From assembly GCA_036351335.1 (NCBI GenBank), contig JAZBOW010000239.1, positions 1 through 21,448 of the forward strand: a DNA stretch of 21,448 bases. The letters run 5' to 3'. Shown here one piece after another: positions 15,068 to 21,448 of this stretch; the stretch's first letter is position 1; the number at the start of each line of letters is the position of its first letter. Source of the stretch: UBA4459 sp036351335. GTDB lineage: Bacteria > Bacteroidota > Bacteroidia > Bacteroidales > F082. The notes beneath the pieces are model-generated. The model saw nothing but the letters and a program-made list of their open reading frames with translations, was not told the DNA's origin and did not search any database. The position numbers were made by a program, and so were the translations under genes.

Positions 15068-16264
15068 TTATTTTCCTGGTTTAAGTTGTGCAAGCGCATT
15101 CCAGATCATAAACCCGGTGCCAATTTCAAGACTTTTTTCATCTATATTAAAAGTAGATGTATGCAGGTTTGAGTCGATGCCTTTTGTGCGATTGGCAACC
15201 CCCAACCGGTAAAAACATCCTGGAATGTGTTGTGTATATCTGGCGAAATCTTCAACTGTTGTGCGGATTTCAAGTTCTTTCACATTTTCCTCTCCCAGAA
15301 ATTCAATAGCAGCATTCTTTGCTGTTTCAGTTACTCTGGCATCATTCACCAGAAATGGATAACCTTTGTCAATGACAACTTCGCAAATTGTGTTAAAAGT
15401 AGCTGCTGTTTGTTGTGCTGTCTGAATGATGAGTTCATGGGCTTTTTTCCGCCATTCCTCGTCAAACGTTCTGAAAGTACCGTTAATCGTCACTTCTGAC
15501 GGAATCAGGTTGCAGGCACCATCTCCGATAAGCCTTCCAAAAGCAAGTACCGTAGGAATTTTATCAGATTTATTTTCAGCAATCAATTTGTCCAGGTTTA
15601 CCAAAATCTGTGCTGCAGACAGAATTGTATTGTCATATGTGTCTGGTATGGCTGCATGTCCGCCTTTACCTTTTATTATCAGGTTCACTTCGTCGGAAGA
15701 AGCCATATACAAACCGCTTTTAAATCCGAGTTGCCCTACTTCCAGATTGGGAAAAACATGTTGCGCACAAATAGCTTCCGGAGCAGGATTTTCAAGTACG
15801 CCCTCTTTGATCATACGATATGCGCCACCGGGAACAAGTTCTTCAGCAGGCTGGAAAATAAATTTGATGCTGCCTTCAAAATCTTTCCGGAGTTCATTCA
15901 ATATTTTTACAGCGCCCAGCAGGCAGCTCATGTGCACATCGTGTCCGCATGCATGCATCACACCAGTGTTCAATGATTTGTAGGGCACGTCATTTTCTTC
16001 CAAAATTGGCAAGGCATCCATGTCGGCACGTAAAGCAATTACTCTCTTTCCGGGATTTTTTCCTTCAATAAGTCCGGTGATACCGTGGCCACCAATTCCG
16101 GTCTGATGTGCGATATTCCACTCATTCAGTAAATTGGAAATAAAATGGGCAGTTTCATTTTCATGCTCACTAAGTTCAGGATTAGCATGGAAATACTGCC
16201 TTATACCGGTTAGAAAACCTGCTTCCTTACTTACCCTTTCTTTAATAAATGCTATGCTTATCAA
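15068..16264 (-). CDS. M20-family amidohydrolase (N-acyl-amino-acid/hippurate hydrolase-like)
   Basis: 398 residues, typical of the M20D group that removes acyl groups from amino acids or amidates. The two-metal site is complete: MHACGHDVHMSC gives Cys106 and His108, FQPAEEL gives catalytic Glu141 and metal ligand Glu142, AQHVFPN gives His169, and SNLHTSTF gives His368. GGHAAIPDTYDNT at 201-213 belongs to the dimerisation domain. There is no signal peptide, so it is cytoplasmic. The start must be TTG at 16264: an in-frame stop lies three codons upstream and no ATG comes before the conserved FHANPELSEHE. It is first of three closely packed minus-strand genes (then mtnA, tag). Substrate is not deducible from sequence; indole-amino-acid conjugates, N-acetyl amino acids and hippurate are family possibilities. 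Confidence 0.92.
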   Translation of the reverse strand: MISIAFIKERVSKEAGFLTGIRQYFHANPELSEHENETAHFISNLLNEWNIAHQTGIGGHGITGLIEGKNPGKRVIALRADMDALPILEENDVPYKSLNTGVMHACGHDVHMSCLLGAVKILNELRKDFEGSIKFIFQPAEELVPGGAYRMIKEGVLENPAPEAICAQHVFPNLEVGQLGFKSGLYMASSDEVNLIIKGKGGHAAIPDTYDNTILSAAQILVNLDKLIAENKSDKIPTVLAFGRLIGDGACNLIPSEVTINGTFRTFDEEWRKKAHELIIQTAQQTAATFNTICEVVIDKGYPFLVNDARVTETAKNAAIEFLGEENVKELEIRTTVEDFARYTQHIPGCFYRLGVANRTKGIDSNLHTSTFNIDEKSLEIGTGFMIWNALAQLKPGK

Positions 16265-16285
16265 TTCGCTTTATCTAGTATGTAA

Positions 16286-16293
16286 CAAATGTA
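16286..16293 (-). promoter_or_regulatory. Candidate -7 promoter element for the M20-mtnA-tag run
   Basis: On the minus strand 16293-16286 reads TACATTTG, an exact TAnnTTTG match. It ends 21 bases before the TTG start at 16264. A TTTTTTTG stretch (16312-16305) lies upstream, but only 11 bases from the -7 element, shorter than usual. It shares the divergent 102-base region with the rbfA promoter. Confidence 0.42.
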
Positions 16294-16333
16294 CAATTAT
16301 TCAACAAAAAAATCATTTCAATTGATCAATGTG

Positions 16334-16362
16334 TTGATTATCTTTTTTAATCAATATTTTTG
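16334..16362 (+). promoter_or_regulatory. rbfA promoter (-33 TTG / -7 TATTTTTG) with a perfect dyad in the spacer
   Basis: TATTTTTG (16355-16362) is an exact -7 match and TTG (16334-16336) lies 18 bases upstream as a -33 core, the best promoter pair in the window. The stretch from the -33 box to the edge of the -7 box is a perfect inverted repeat: TTGATTA (16334-16340), seven bases, then TAATCAA (16348-16354). The 10-bp palindrome ATTGATCAAT lies just upstream (16321-16330), so TTGAT half-sites recur four times in 34 bases. A repressor bound here would block RNA polymerase. The -7 box ends only four bases before the rbfA ATG. Confidence 0.6.
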
Positions 16363-16366
16363 CAGC

Positions 16367-16705
16367 ATGGAAAATATGAGATTAGACCGGGTTTCGAAAT
16401 TGTTGCAAAAAGATTTGGGAGAAATTCTGCAATATGACCTGAAGCATGTGACAAAAAAATCGATGGTGACGGTAACCAAGGTGCAGGTAAGCCCTGATTT
16501 ATCATTAGCCAAAGTGTATCTGAGTTTGTTTGCCACTTCTGACAAAAAAACATTGTTGAAAGATATTAAACGTCATTCGAAAGAGATTAGGGGAAAACTG
16601 GGTTTTCGCATTAAAAATCAAATGCGTGTTGTGCCTGATTTACAATTCTATGAAGATGACTCGCTGGACTATATTGAAAATATTGATCAATTGCTCAAAG
16701 ATTAA
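16367..16705 (+). CDS. rbfA: Ribosome-binding factor A
   Basis: 112 residues from ATG 16367. The frame is open 26 codons further up, but those encode a promoter-derived, unconserved stretch. RbfA is a small KH-fold protein that binds the 30S subunit during 16S rRNA 5' processing and late maturation, and is linked to cold adaptation. The sequence follows the family closely: RLDRVSKLLQKDLGEIL at 5-21, then TVTKVQVSPDLSLAKVYLSLF, which is the conserved strand-helix core, and RHSKEIRGKLGFRIKNQMRVVPDLQFYED near the end. A second ATG at 16376 (Met4) is possible and would give a short leader. Next come a methyltransferase and a LolE-type permease on the same strand, with 57-base gaps. I recall this order in other Bacteroidota. 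Confidence 0.94.
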   Translation: MENMRLDRVSKLLQKDLGEILQYDLKHVTKKSMVTVTKVQVSPDLSLAKVYLSLFATSDKKTLLKDIKRHSKEIRGKLGFRIKNQMRVVPDLQFYEDDSLDYIENIDQLLKD

Positions 16706-16762
16706 AATTGCTGGCAAATTCTTTCAAAACAGATTATCCTGAAATACAAACACTTTATCTTT

Positions 16763-17587
16763 ATGCAATACGACCCAATTAAAAGAAAACTTGGCAAGGT
16801 GTTCAACGCGACACCGGCACTTCGGAAACTATTTTACAGATTGTTGGACATCCTGTTGCTCAGATCGTGGCATATTCGTAAAGCACTCAGGCAATGGGTA
16901 AATGAATACAAAGGTTCGAAGAAAGTGCTGGATGCAGGCTCGGGTTTCGGCCAGTATGATTATTATATGGCCACCAAATATAAAGACTGGAAGATAAAGG
17001 GCATCGATGTAAAAGAGGAGCAAATAGCCGATTGCAATCAGTTTTTTTCAAAGGTTGGACTGGAAAATGTGACCTTTGAGAAGGCAGACCTGACAAAGTT
17101 TGTGGAGACCGAGGCTTATGATATGGTGCTATGCGTAGATGTGATGGAGCATATTGAAGAGGATGAACTGGTATTGAGAAATTTCTATAAATCCTTAAGG
17201 CCCGGTGGTTTTTTACTGATCTCCACACCATCAGATAAAGGCGGTTCGGATGTGCATCATGATCATGACCACGGTGATGGAAGCCAGTCGTTTATTGATG
17301 AGCACGTGCGCGATGGCTATGGAATAGATGAAATTGCAGCAAAAATGAAACGGGCGGGGTTTGCCAAAACCGAAGTGCAATACCAATATGGTAAACCTGG
17401 CAAGATTGCCTGGCGGCTAAGTATGAAATATCCGATCATGATGCTGAATACGTCTTATCTATTCTTCATTCTGCTCCCGTTTTATTACATAATTACATAT
17501 CCTATTGCGCAGATATTAAATATTTTAGATGTAAAATTAGTGCATGCAACAGGCACAGGACTCATTGCCAAAGCCTGGAAATTATGA
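16763..17587 (+). CDS. Class I SAM-dependent methyltransferase with C-terminal membrane segment
   Basis: 274 residues. The Rossmann methyltransferase core is plain: motif I VLDAGSGFGQ (55-64), acidic GIDVKEEQ (80-87) for the ribose hydroxyls, DVMEHIEEDE at 126-135 and LRPGGFLLISTPS at 145-157. After the core comes a His/Asp-rich run (DVHHDHDHGDG, 163-173), then SFIDEHVRDGYGIDEI. The C-terminus has a strong hydrophobic stretch (about 229-256), so the enzyme is probably held at the inner membrane and may act on a lipid, isoprenoid or membrane protein. The substrate is not evident. The start overlaps a TATCTTTA near-match to a -7 box, though co-transcription with rbfA is simpler. The His run could bind metal or be only a variable linker. 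Confidence 0.87.
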   Translation: MQYDPIKRKLGKVFNATPALRKLFYRLLDILLLRSWHIRKALRQWVNEYKGSKKVLDAGSGFGQYDYYMATKYKDWKIKGIDVKEEQIADCNQFFSKVGLENVTFEKADLTKFVETEAYDMVLCVDVMEHIEEDELVLRNFYKSLRPGGFLLISTPSDKGGSDVHHDHDHGDGSQSFIDEHVRDGYGIDEIAAKMKRAGFAKTEVQYQYGKPGKIAWRLSMKYPIMMLNTSYLFFILLPFYYIITYPIAQILNILDVKLVHATGTGLIAKAWKL

Positions 17588-17644
17588 TGGCTTTGAATTA
17601 AATCGGATATTTGTTCATACCTAATATTGGATAAATCGCTTTTG

Positions 17645-18877
17645 ATGAATCTCTCACTTTTCATAGCAAAGAGGTATCTCATTTCTAAAAAATCACACAA
17701 CCTCATTAATGTGATTTCCTTGATTACGGTGGTGGGTTTAACTATCGGAGCGGCGGCACTCATCATTGTCTTATCCGTTTTCAATGGCTTTGAGAGTGTA
17801 ATAAAATCCATGTATAACGTTATTGATGCTGATTTTGAAATCACAGCTACAAATGGCAAGACATTTCAAATGAGTGATTTTCCGGCTGAAAAAGTAAAAA
17901 ATGTGACGGGCGTTTTGGATTTGGCTGAAATTGTGGAAGAAGATGTCCTTTATAAGTACCGAAACAACCAGTATATTGCCAAAATAAAAGGCGTTTCGGA
18001 ACCTTACGTGGTACTTTCTGGTATTGATACCATGCTGATTGATGGCACTTTTGTACTGGATGAAGGGTCTTCAAATTTTGCCGTAGTGGGTGCCGGTGTA
18101 GCTTGGTATCTTGGGATCAATATCCGCAGCATTACCGATTTATTGAACGTATATGTACCGGTCAGAGGCGATCCCTCTTCTTTCAACATTTCCAATGCTT
18201 TTCACATTGAACCTATTCATCCGGCGGGTGTGTTTTCTGTGCAGCAGGAATTTGATGAAAAATATGTGATCGCACCCATCCGCTTTGTGAGAAAATTAAT
18301 GGATTACGAAGATGAGGTGAGCAGTTTGGATATTTTTTTAAAGCGGGGTGCCGATTATAACCAGGTGCAATTTGAACTGGAAAATATGCTGGGTACCGGT
18401 TTTCAGGTTAAAAACCGATTTCAGCAAAACGAAACCCTCTATAAGGTACTCAAATCAGAAAAGATGGCCATTTTTCTCATTTTGGTTTTTATTCTCATCC
18501 TCACCTCCATCAATATGGTAGGGTCGTTATCCATTTTAATCGTAGAGAAATTAAAGGATATCGCTGTGCTAAAAAGTTTCGGAGCCACAAAAAAACTCAT
18601 TTTTCAAATCTTCATGACCGAAGGGCTTTTAATCAGTTTTTTAAGTGCTACAACCGGACTGTTATTAGGTTTCCTTATTTTATACATACAGCAAAGCTTT
18701 GGTATTATCAAATTGGGTGCCAATGAACAGGACTTTATTATTGATACCTATCCAGTGGCTATGAAAGCGCTCGATTTTCTGTGTGTTTTTTTAACTGTGG
18801 TGTGTATCGGTTTACTTGCAACATGGTACCCCGTAAAAAATTTAGCAAAAAAGTACCATACTATCGCGCTTAAATAA
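17645..18877 (+). CDS. LolE/FtsX-type ABC transporter permease
   Basis: 410 residues from ATG 17645; a TTG six codons upstream is less likely because MNLSLFIAKRYLISKK is the usual N-terminus. The topology is that of LolC/LolE: one helix at about 22-47 (INVISLITVVGLTIGAAALI), a large periplasmic MacB-like core domain (about 48-270), then three helices at about 275-300, 324-348 and 375-395. The loop EKLKDIAVLKSFGAT at 301-315 is the signature coupling loop with the ATPase. Such permeases extract outer-membrane lipoproteins from the inner membrane with LolD. Bacteroidota often have one permease type, probably working as a homodimer. No ATPase gene is adjacent. The role matters here because the window encodes at least one lipoprotein of the outer envelope (Omp28-like). 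Confidence 0.9.
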   Translation: MNLSLFIAKRYLISKKSHNLINVISLITVVGLTIGAAALIIVLSVFNGFESVIKSMYNVIDADFEITATNGKTFQMSDFPAEKVKNVTGVLDLAEIVEEDVLYKYRNNQYIAKIKGVSEPYVVLSGIDTMLIDGTFVLDEGSSNFAVVGAGVAWYLGINIRSITDLLNVYVPVRGDPSSFNISNAFHIEPIHPAGVFSVQQEFDEKYVIAPIRFVRKLMDYEDEVSSLDIFLKRGADYNQVQFELENMLGTGFQVKNRFQQNETLYKVLKSEKMAIFLILVFILILTSINMVGSLSILIVEKLKDIAVLKSFGATKKLIFQIFMTEGLLISFLSATTGLLLGFLILYIQQSFGIIKLGANEQDFIIDTYPVAMKALDFLCVFLTVVCIGLLATWYPVKNLAKKYHTIALK

Positions 18878-18942
18878 TCGCTCAACAAGATATGTTAAAT
18901 TGCATATATTGCGCAACCAATCCTGCTATAGCGTTGTCTATT

Positions 18943-18990
18943 AAATGATTAAAAGCAGCTATTTTGCTTACATAGAATCATTTTTAATCT
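18943..18990 (+). terminator. Possible terminator hairpin after the permease gene
   Basis: AAATGATT (18943-18950) pairs perfectly with AATCATTT (18976-18983), followed by TTAATCT. Inside the 25-base loop a second short stem, AAGCA (18953-18957) with TGCTT (18965-18969), can stack. The structure is AT-rich and thus weak, and the T-run partly overlaps the stem. It lies 65 bases after the permease stop. It is the only candidate 3' end for the rbfA-methyltransferase-permease transcript before the protease promoter. Confidence 0.38.
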
Positions 18991-19022
18991 TGTAATTCAA
19001 TCTGTTGTTAAATCAAATCAAT

Positions 19023-19030
19023 TATATTTG
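19023..19030 (+). promoter_or_regulatory. Candidate -7 promoter element for the C25 protease gene
   Basis: TATATTTG is an exact TAnnTTTG match, ending 22 bases before the ATG at 19053. TCTG at 19001-19004 lies 18 bases upstream and matches three of four -33 bases. Upstream of the -7 box is AAATCAAATCAAT, which resembles the AATCAA next to the rbfA -7 box. Confidence 0.5.
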
Positions 19031-19052
19031 CACCTTATCAAAAAAACATCAA

Positions 19053-21448
19053 ATGAAGAACTTTACTTTTCAATTAAAAATTTTATTTATCCTGATTGTT
19101 TTTGGTTCATTTGCGATCAATTCGTTTGCAAAAAATATTAACACTAATGAGGATAACAAAACAGCATTGCAATTTGTTTCAGTGAATGACCTGCAACTTG
19201 TTTTATTAAACAAAGTGGGTGTTATCAAACCAGAGTTTGTAAACATAAATAACGAAGAGTTTGTGAGATTGATAGTGCCGGCTTATACCAGAAGCACAGT
19301 CTTTGGAAACCCCGAAATGCCGGTGAGAAGAAAACTGATCGAAATTCCTTTCGGAGCAACACCGGTTATTAACATTATCAATTATGATGTAGCGGAGTAT
19401 AGTCTCGCTGATTATGGAATTGAAAACAGCGTGTATCCGCTTCAACTTCCTGTTCCCAAATGCGGCGATGCACCTGAATATGTATGCAACAATGAGATGT
19501 ACCAGGTGGATGCTTTTTTAAGCCAGGAATTGGTAACGGTTGATATACTCGGTGTGATGCGTGGCACAAGAATCGCCAGGATTAACATCGCTCCGATTTT
19601 CTATAACCCTGTGAAGAATACCATCCGTGTTTATGAAAATCTCGAGTTTGAAATTAATTTTGAAGGTGCCGATTTAGCGCATACACAAGCCCAAAAAGAA
19701 AAATATTACTCACCTTATTTTAGTGGGATGTTCACCATGTTTGAAAATTACACCAGACCAATATCAAGCAGGGAAAATTTCACCACCTATCCAATAAAAT
19801 ATGTTATTATCTCCGATCGGATGTTTGAAGATCAGTTGCAACCTTTTATTGAGTGGAAAACTAAAAAAGGATTTACTGTTGTGGAAGCCTATACCGATGA
19901 GATCGGAACCACAAAACCCGCCATTAAAACATATATTCAGGATTTGTATGAAGCGGGCACCACTGAGGATCCTTCTCCTTCATTTGTATTGTTTGTAGGT
20001 GATGTAGCTCAGATTCCTACTTTTGAAAATGGCAATGGTGAAACCGACCGCTTGTATTTTGAATATACTGGTGATCTGTTCCCGGAAATTTTCTACGGCA
20101 GATTCTCAGCGCAAAACACTACACAATTGCAACCGTATATCGATAAAACGCTCCAGTACGAACAATATACCATGCCCGATCCTGCTTTCCTTGAAGAAGT
20201 GGTGATGATTGCCGGTATGGATGGTGGTTACGGTGCCAGCCATGGCAACGGACAAATTAATTATGGAACTGTAAATTACTTCAACGAAGAACACGACATT
20301 TTATCACATACTTATTTGTATCCCAGTTCAGGAAGTAATGCGGCTAATATTAGACAAGATATTAGCAATGGTGTTTCTTTTGCAAACTACACAGCGCACT
20401 GCTCGCCAAGTGGTTGGGCCGATCCATCGTTTGTCACAAGTCATATTTCTGCATTGCAAAACCAGGATAAATATGGTTTGTTAATAGGAAACTGTTGCTC
20501 ATCAAGTGAATTTGCAGGCAATTGTTTTGGCGAAGAAATATTAAGGGCTGAAAATAAAGGAGCCGTTGGATATATTGGCGGCTCAAACAGTACGTATTGG
20601 GACGAAGATTATTGGTTTGGTGTGGGTAGCACAAGTTCAATAACTGAAACACCACCGCCTTATGAGGATACTGGGTTAGGAAATTACGACCGCTCATTCC
20701 ATGATCATGGCGAAGGATTTGAAGATTGGTTTACCACTATGGACCAGGTAGTTTATGCCGGTAATTTTGCCGTTTCAGAAGCAGGTTCTTCCAGACAATT
20801 ATATTATTGGGATATTTATAACCTCATGGGGGATCCTTCATTGATGATTTATTATGGTGTGCCTGATCCGATGACGGTAACACACCCTAGTGCAATTATG
20901 TTTGGACAAACAACCACCTCTATTGATGCTGTACCATATGCTTACATAAGCATTACTATGGACAATATAATTCATGGTGTAGCCTTGGCAGATGAGAATG
21001 GGCATGCCGACATTGATCTGACTGCTTTTCCTGCGCCAGGTTTAGCGGATATTGTTGTAACTGCACAAAATTTTGAACCGTATATCAGCACAATAGATGT
21101 TATACCAGCTGAAGGACCATTTATAATCTACGCAGACCACGTGGTTAACGATGCAACCGGCAACGACAATGGCATGATCGACTGCGGCGAATTCATTTCC
21201 CTCGATTTCACTATTGAGAATGTAGGAGTTGAAGAAGCCGAGGTAGAAGTAGAAATAGGCACCGAAAACCCATATGTTACAATGATAGACTCCACAGAGA
21301 GTTTCGGTAACGTATTGGCAGAAGGAGAGATGACTGTAGAAGACGCCTTCTCATTCACCATGGCTAATAATGTACCTGATCAGACGGTCATTACATTCAG
21401 TTTCATGGCTACCGTACCAGACCGTCAAAGCTTTGAATCCACCTTTAC
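19053..21448 (+). CDS. C25 (gingipain-like) cysteine protease, 3' end outside window
   Basis: The frame is open from ATG 19053 to the last base (798 complete codons), so the C-terminus is missing. A signal peptide (1-26, MKNFTFQLKI then a hydrophobic core ending NSFA) is followed by a pro-region to about 245. The catalytic domain runs from IKYVIISDRMFED (248-260) through LFVGDVAQIP to the dyad: His449 in FANYTAHCSPSGWADP and Cys482 in LLIGNCCSSSEF, aligned with His211 and Cys244 of gingipain RgpB. YNLMGDPSLMIYYG (589-602) closes the fold. An Ig-like module follows, then another from about 690 with the acidic motif NDNGMIDCGEF. Relatives are T9SS cargo with a C-terminal sorting domain, expected just past the edge. 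Cys450 beside the catalytic His replaces the gingipain Gly. Confidence 0.9.
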   Translation, partial: MKNFTFQLKILFILIVFGSFAINSFAKNINTNEDNKTALQFVSVNDLQLVLLNKVGVIKPEFVNINNEEFVRLIVPAYTRSTVFGNPEMPVRRKLIEIPFGATPVINIINYDVAEYSLADYGIENSVYPLQLPVPKCGDAPEYVCNNEMYQVDAFLSQELVTVDILGVMRGTRIARINIAPIFYNPVKNTIRVYENLEFEINFEGADLAHTQAQKEKYYSPYFSGMFTMFENYTRPISSRENFTTYPIKYVIISDRMFEDQLQPFIEWKTKKGFTVVEAYTDEIGTTKPAIKTYIQDLYEAGTTEDPSPSFVLFVGDVAQIPTFENGNGETDRLYFEYTGDLFPEIFYGRFSAQNTTQLQPYIDKTLQYEQYTMPDPAFLEEVVMIAGMDGGYGASHGNGQINYGTVNYFNEEHDILSHTYLYPSSGSNAANIRQDISNGVSFANYTAHCSPSGWADPSFVTSHISALQNQDKYGLLIGNCCSSSEFAGNCFGEEILRAENKGAVGYIGGSNSTYWDEDYWFGVGSTSSITETPPPYEDTGLGNYDRSFHDHGEGFEDWFTTMDQVVYAGNFAVSEAGSSRQLYYWDIYNLMGDPSLMIYYGVPDPMTVTHPSAIMFGQTTTSIDAVPYAYISITMDNIIHGVALADENGHADIDLTAFPAPGLADIVVTAQNFEPYISTIDVIPAEGPFIIYADHVVNDATGNDNGMIDCGEFISLDFTIENVGVEEAEVEVEIGTENPYVTMIDSTESFGNVLAEGEMTVEDAFSFTMANNVPDQTVITFSFMATVPDRQSFESTF

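Noticed and set aside
15067..15099. 11-residue N-terminal extension of MtnA overlapping the M20 3' end
   Set aside because: The ATG at 15066, one base after the M20 stop, gives the usual MtnA start; the extension is not conserved-looking.
15426..15983. 185-codon open frame on the plus strand
   Set aside because: It is antisense to the M20 gene, whose metal-binding motifs lie in the same bases; no domain is visible in the shadow.
16289..16366. 26-residue N-terminal extension of RbfA
   Set aside because: It covers both divergent promoters and has no family similarity; RbfA begins at 16367.
16682..16691. Second copy of ATTGATCAAT at the 3' end of rbfA, and TTGATCAA over the CAP gene start (8166-8173)
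   Set aside because: Both lie in coding sequence explained by the encoded residues. Three 8-mer copies in 21 kb of AT-rich DNA is only a mild excess.
19206..21361. Apparent lack of a long gene, with only small frames on both strands
   Set aside because: A single frame is open from 19053 to the window edge; it simply has no stop codon inside the window. No frameshift is needed.
1..21448. CRISPR array, defence island, prophage or transposon
   Set aside because: No regularly spaced direct repeats, no integrase or transposase motifs, no tRNA-edge duplication and no composition shift were seen.

Overview
The window looks like chromosomal DNA of a Bacteroidota (Bacteroidetes) bacterium, probably a Bacteroidales/Marinilabiliales-type lineage. 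The evidence is a type IX secretion system (T9SS) C-terminal sorting domain, a gingipain-type (C25) protease, DUF6029 and Omp28-family envelope proteins, a Bacteroidota-style FtsX/LolE permease next to rbfA, few Shine-Dalgarno sites, and repeated TAnnTTTG motifs (the Bacteroidota -7 promoter element) in front of genes. Base composition and codon use look uniform by eye. I see no tRNA, rRNA, CRISPR array, transposase, integrase or phage gene. No gene-free stretch exceeds about 175 bases.

Layout. 1-225 (+) is the 3' end of an envelope protein, probably a beta-barrel. 365-3094 (+) is a secreted Asp-box beta-propeller protein with a T9SS sorting domain. 3135-4121 (+) is mannose-6-phosphate isomerase (manA). 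4194-7284 (+) is a tight three-gene cluster: a TlpA/thioredoxin-like protein, a DUF6029 outer-membrane barrel and an Omp28-like lipoprotein with a CxxC motif. 7285-7420 separates convergent genes and holds nested palindromes and a G/C-rich tract. 7421-10037 (-) has a CAP-domain secreted protein, a DEAD-box RNA helicase and a NimA/PNPOx-like flavoprotein. 10095-13370 (-) is a 1091-residue VPS10/BNR-type propeller protein followed by a strong terminator. 13435-16264 (-) is a compact run of M20 amidohydrolase, mtnA and tag, transcribed in that order. 16265-16366 is a divergent promoter region. 16367-18877 (+) is rbfA, a membrane-linked SAM methyltransferase and a LolE/FtsX-type permease. 19053 to the right edge (+) is a C25 gingipain-like protease whose C-terminus lies beyond the window.

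How it fits together. Most of the window is core or envelope-biogenesis content, not an accessory island. The themes are export to the cell surface (a proven T9SS cargo, a likely T9SS protease, lipoprotein release) and extracytoplasmic thiol chemistry (TlpA-like, barrel and Omp28-like cluster). The best candidate for an under-described system is that three-gene cluster: each protein has one prominent cysteine pair, and the barrel's only two cysteines sit in its last predicted surface loop. Two further points merit a check. The two otherwise different beta-propeller proteins share an HxDxH...DGGI...QYY...GGxQDN block with conserved spacing. The rbfA promoter appears to be covered by a perfect dyad and to start transcription at or next to its ATG.
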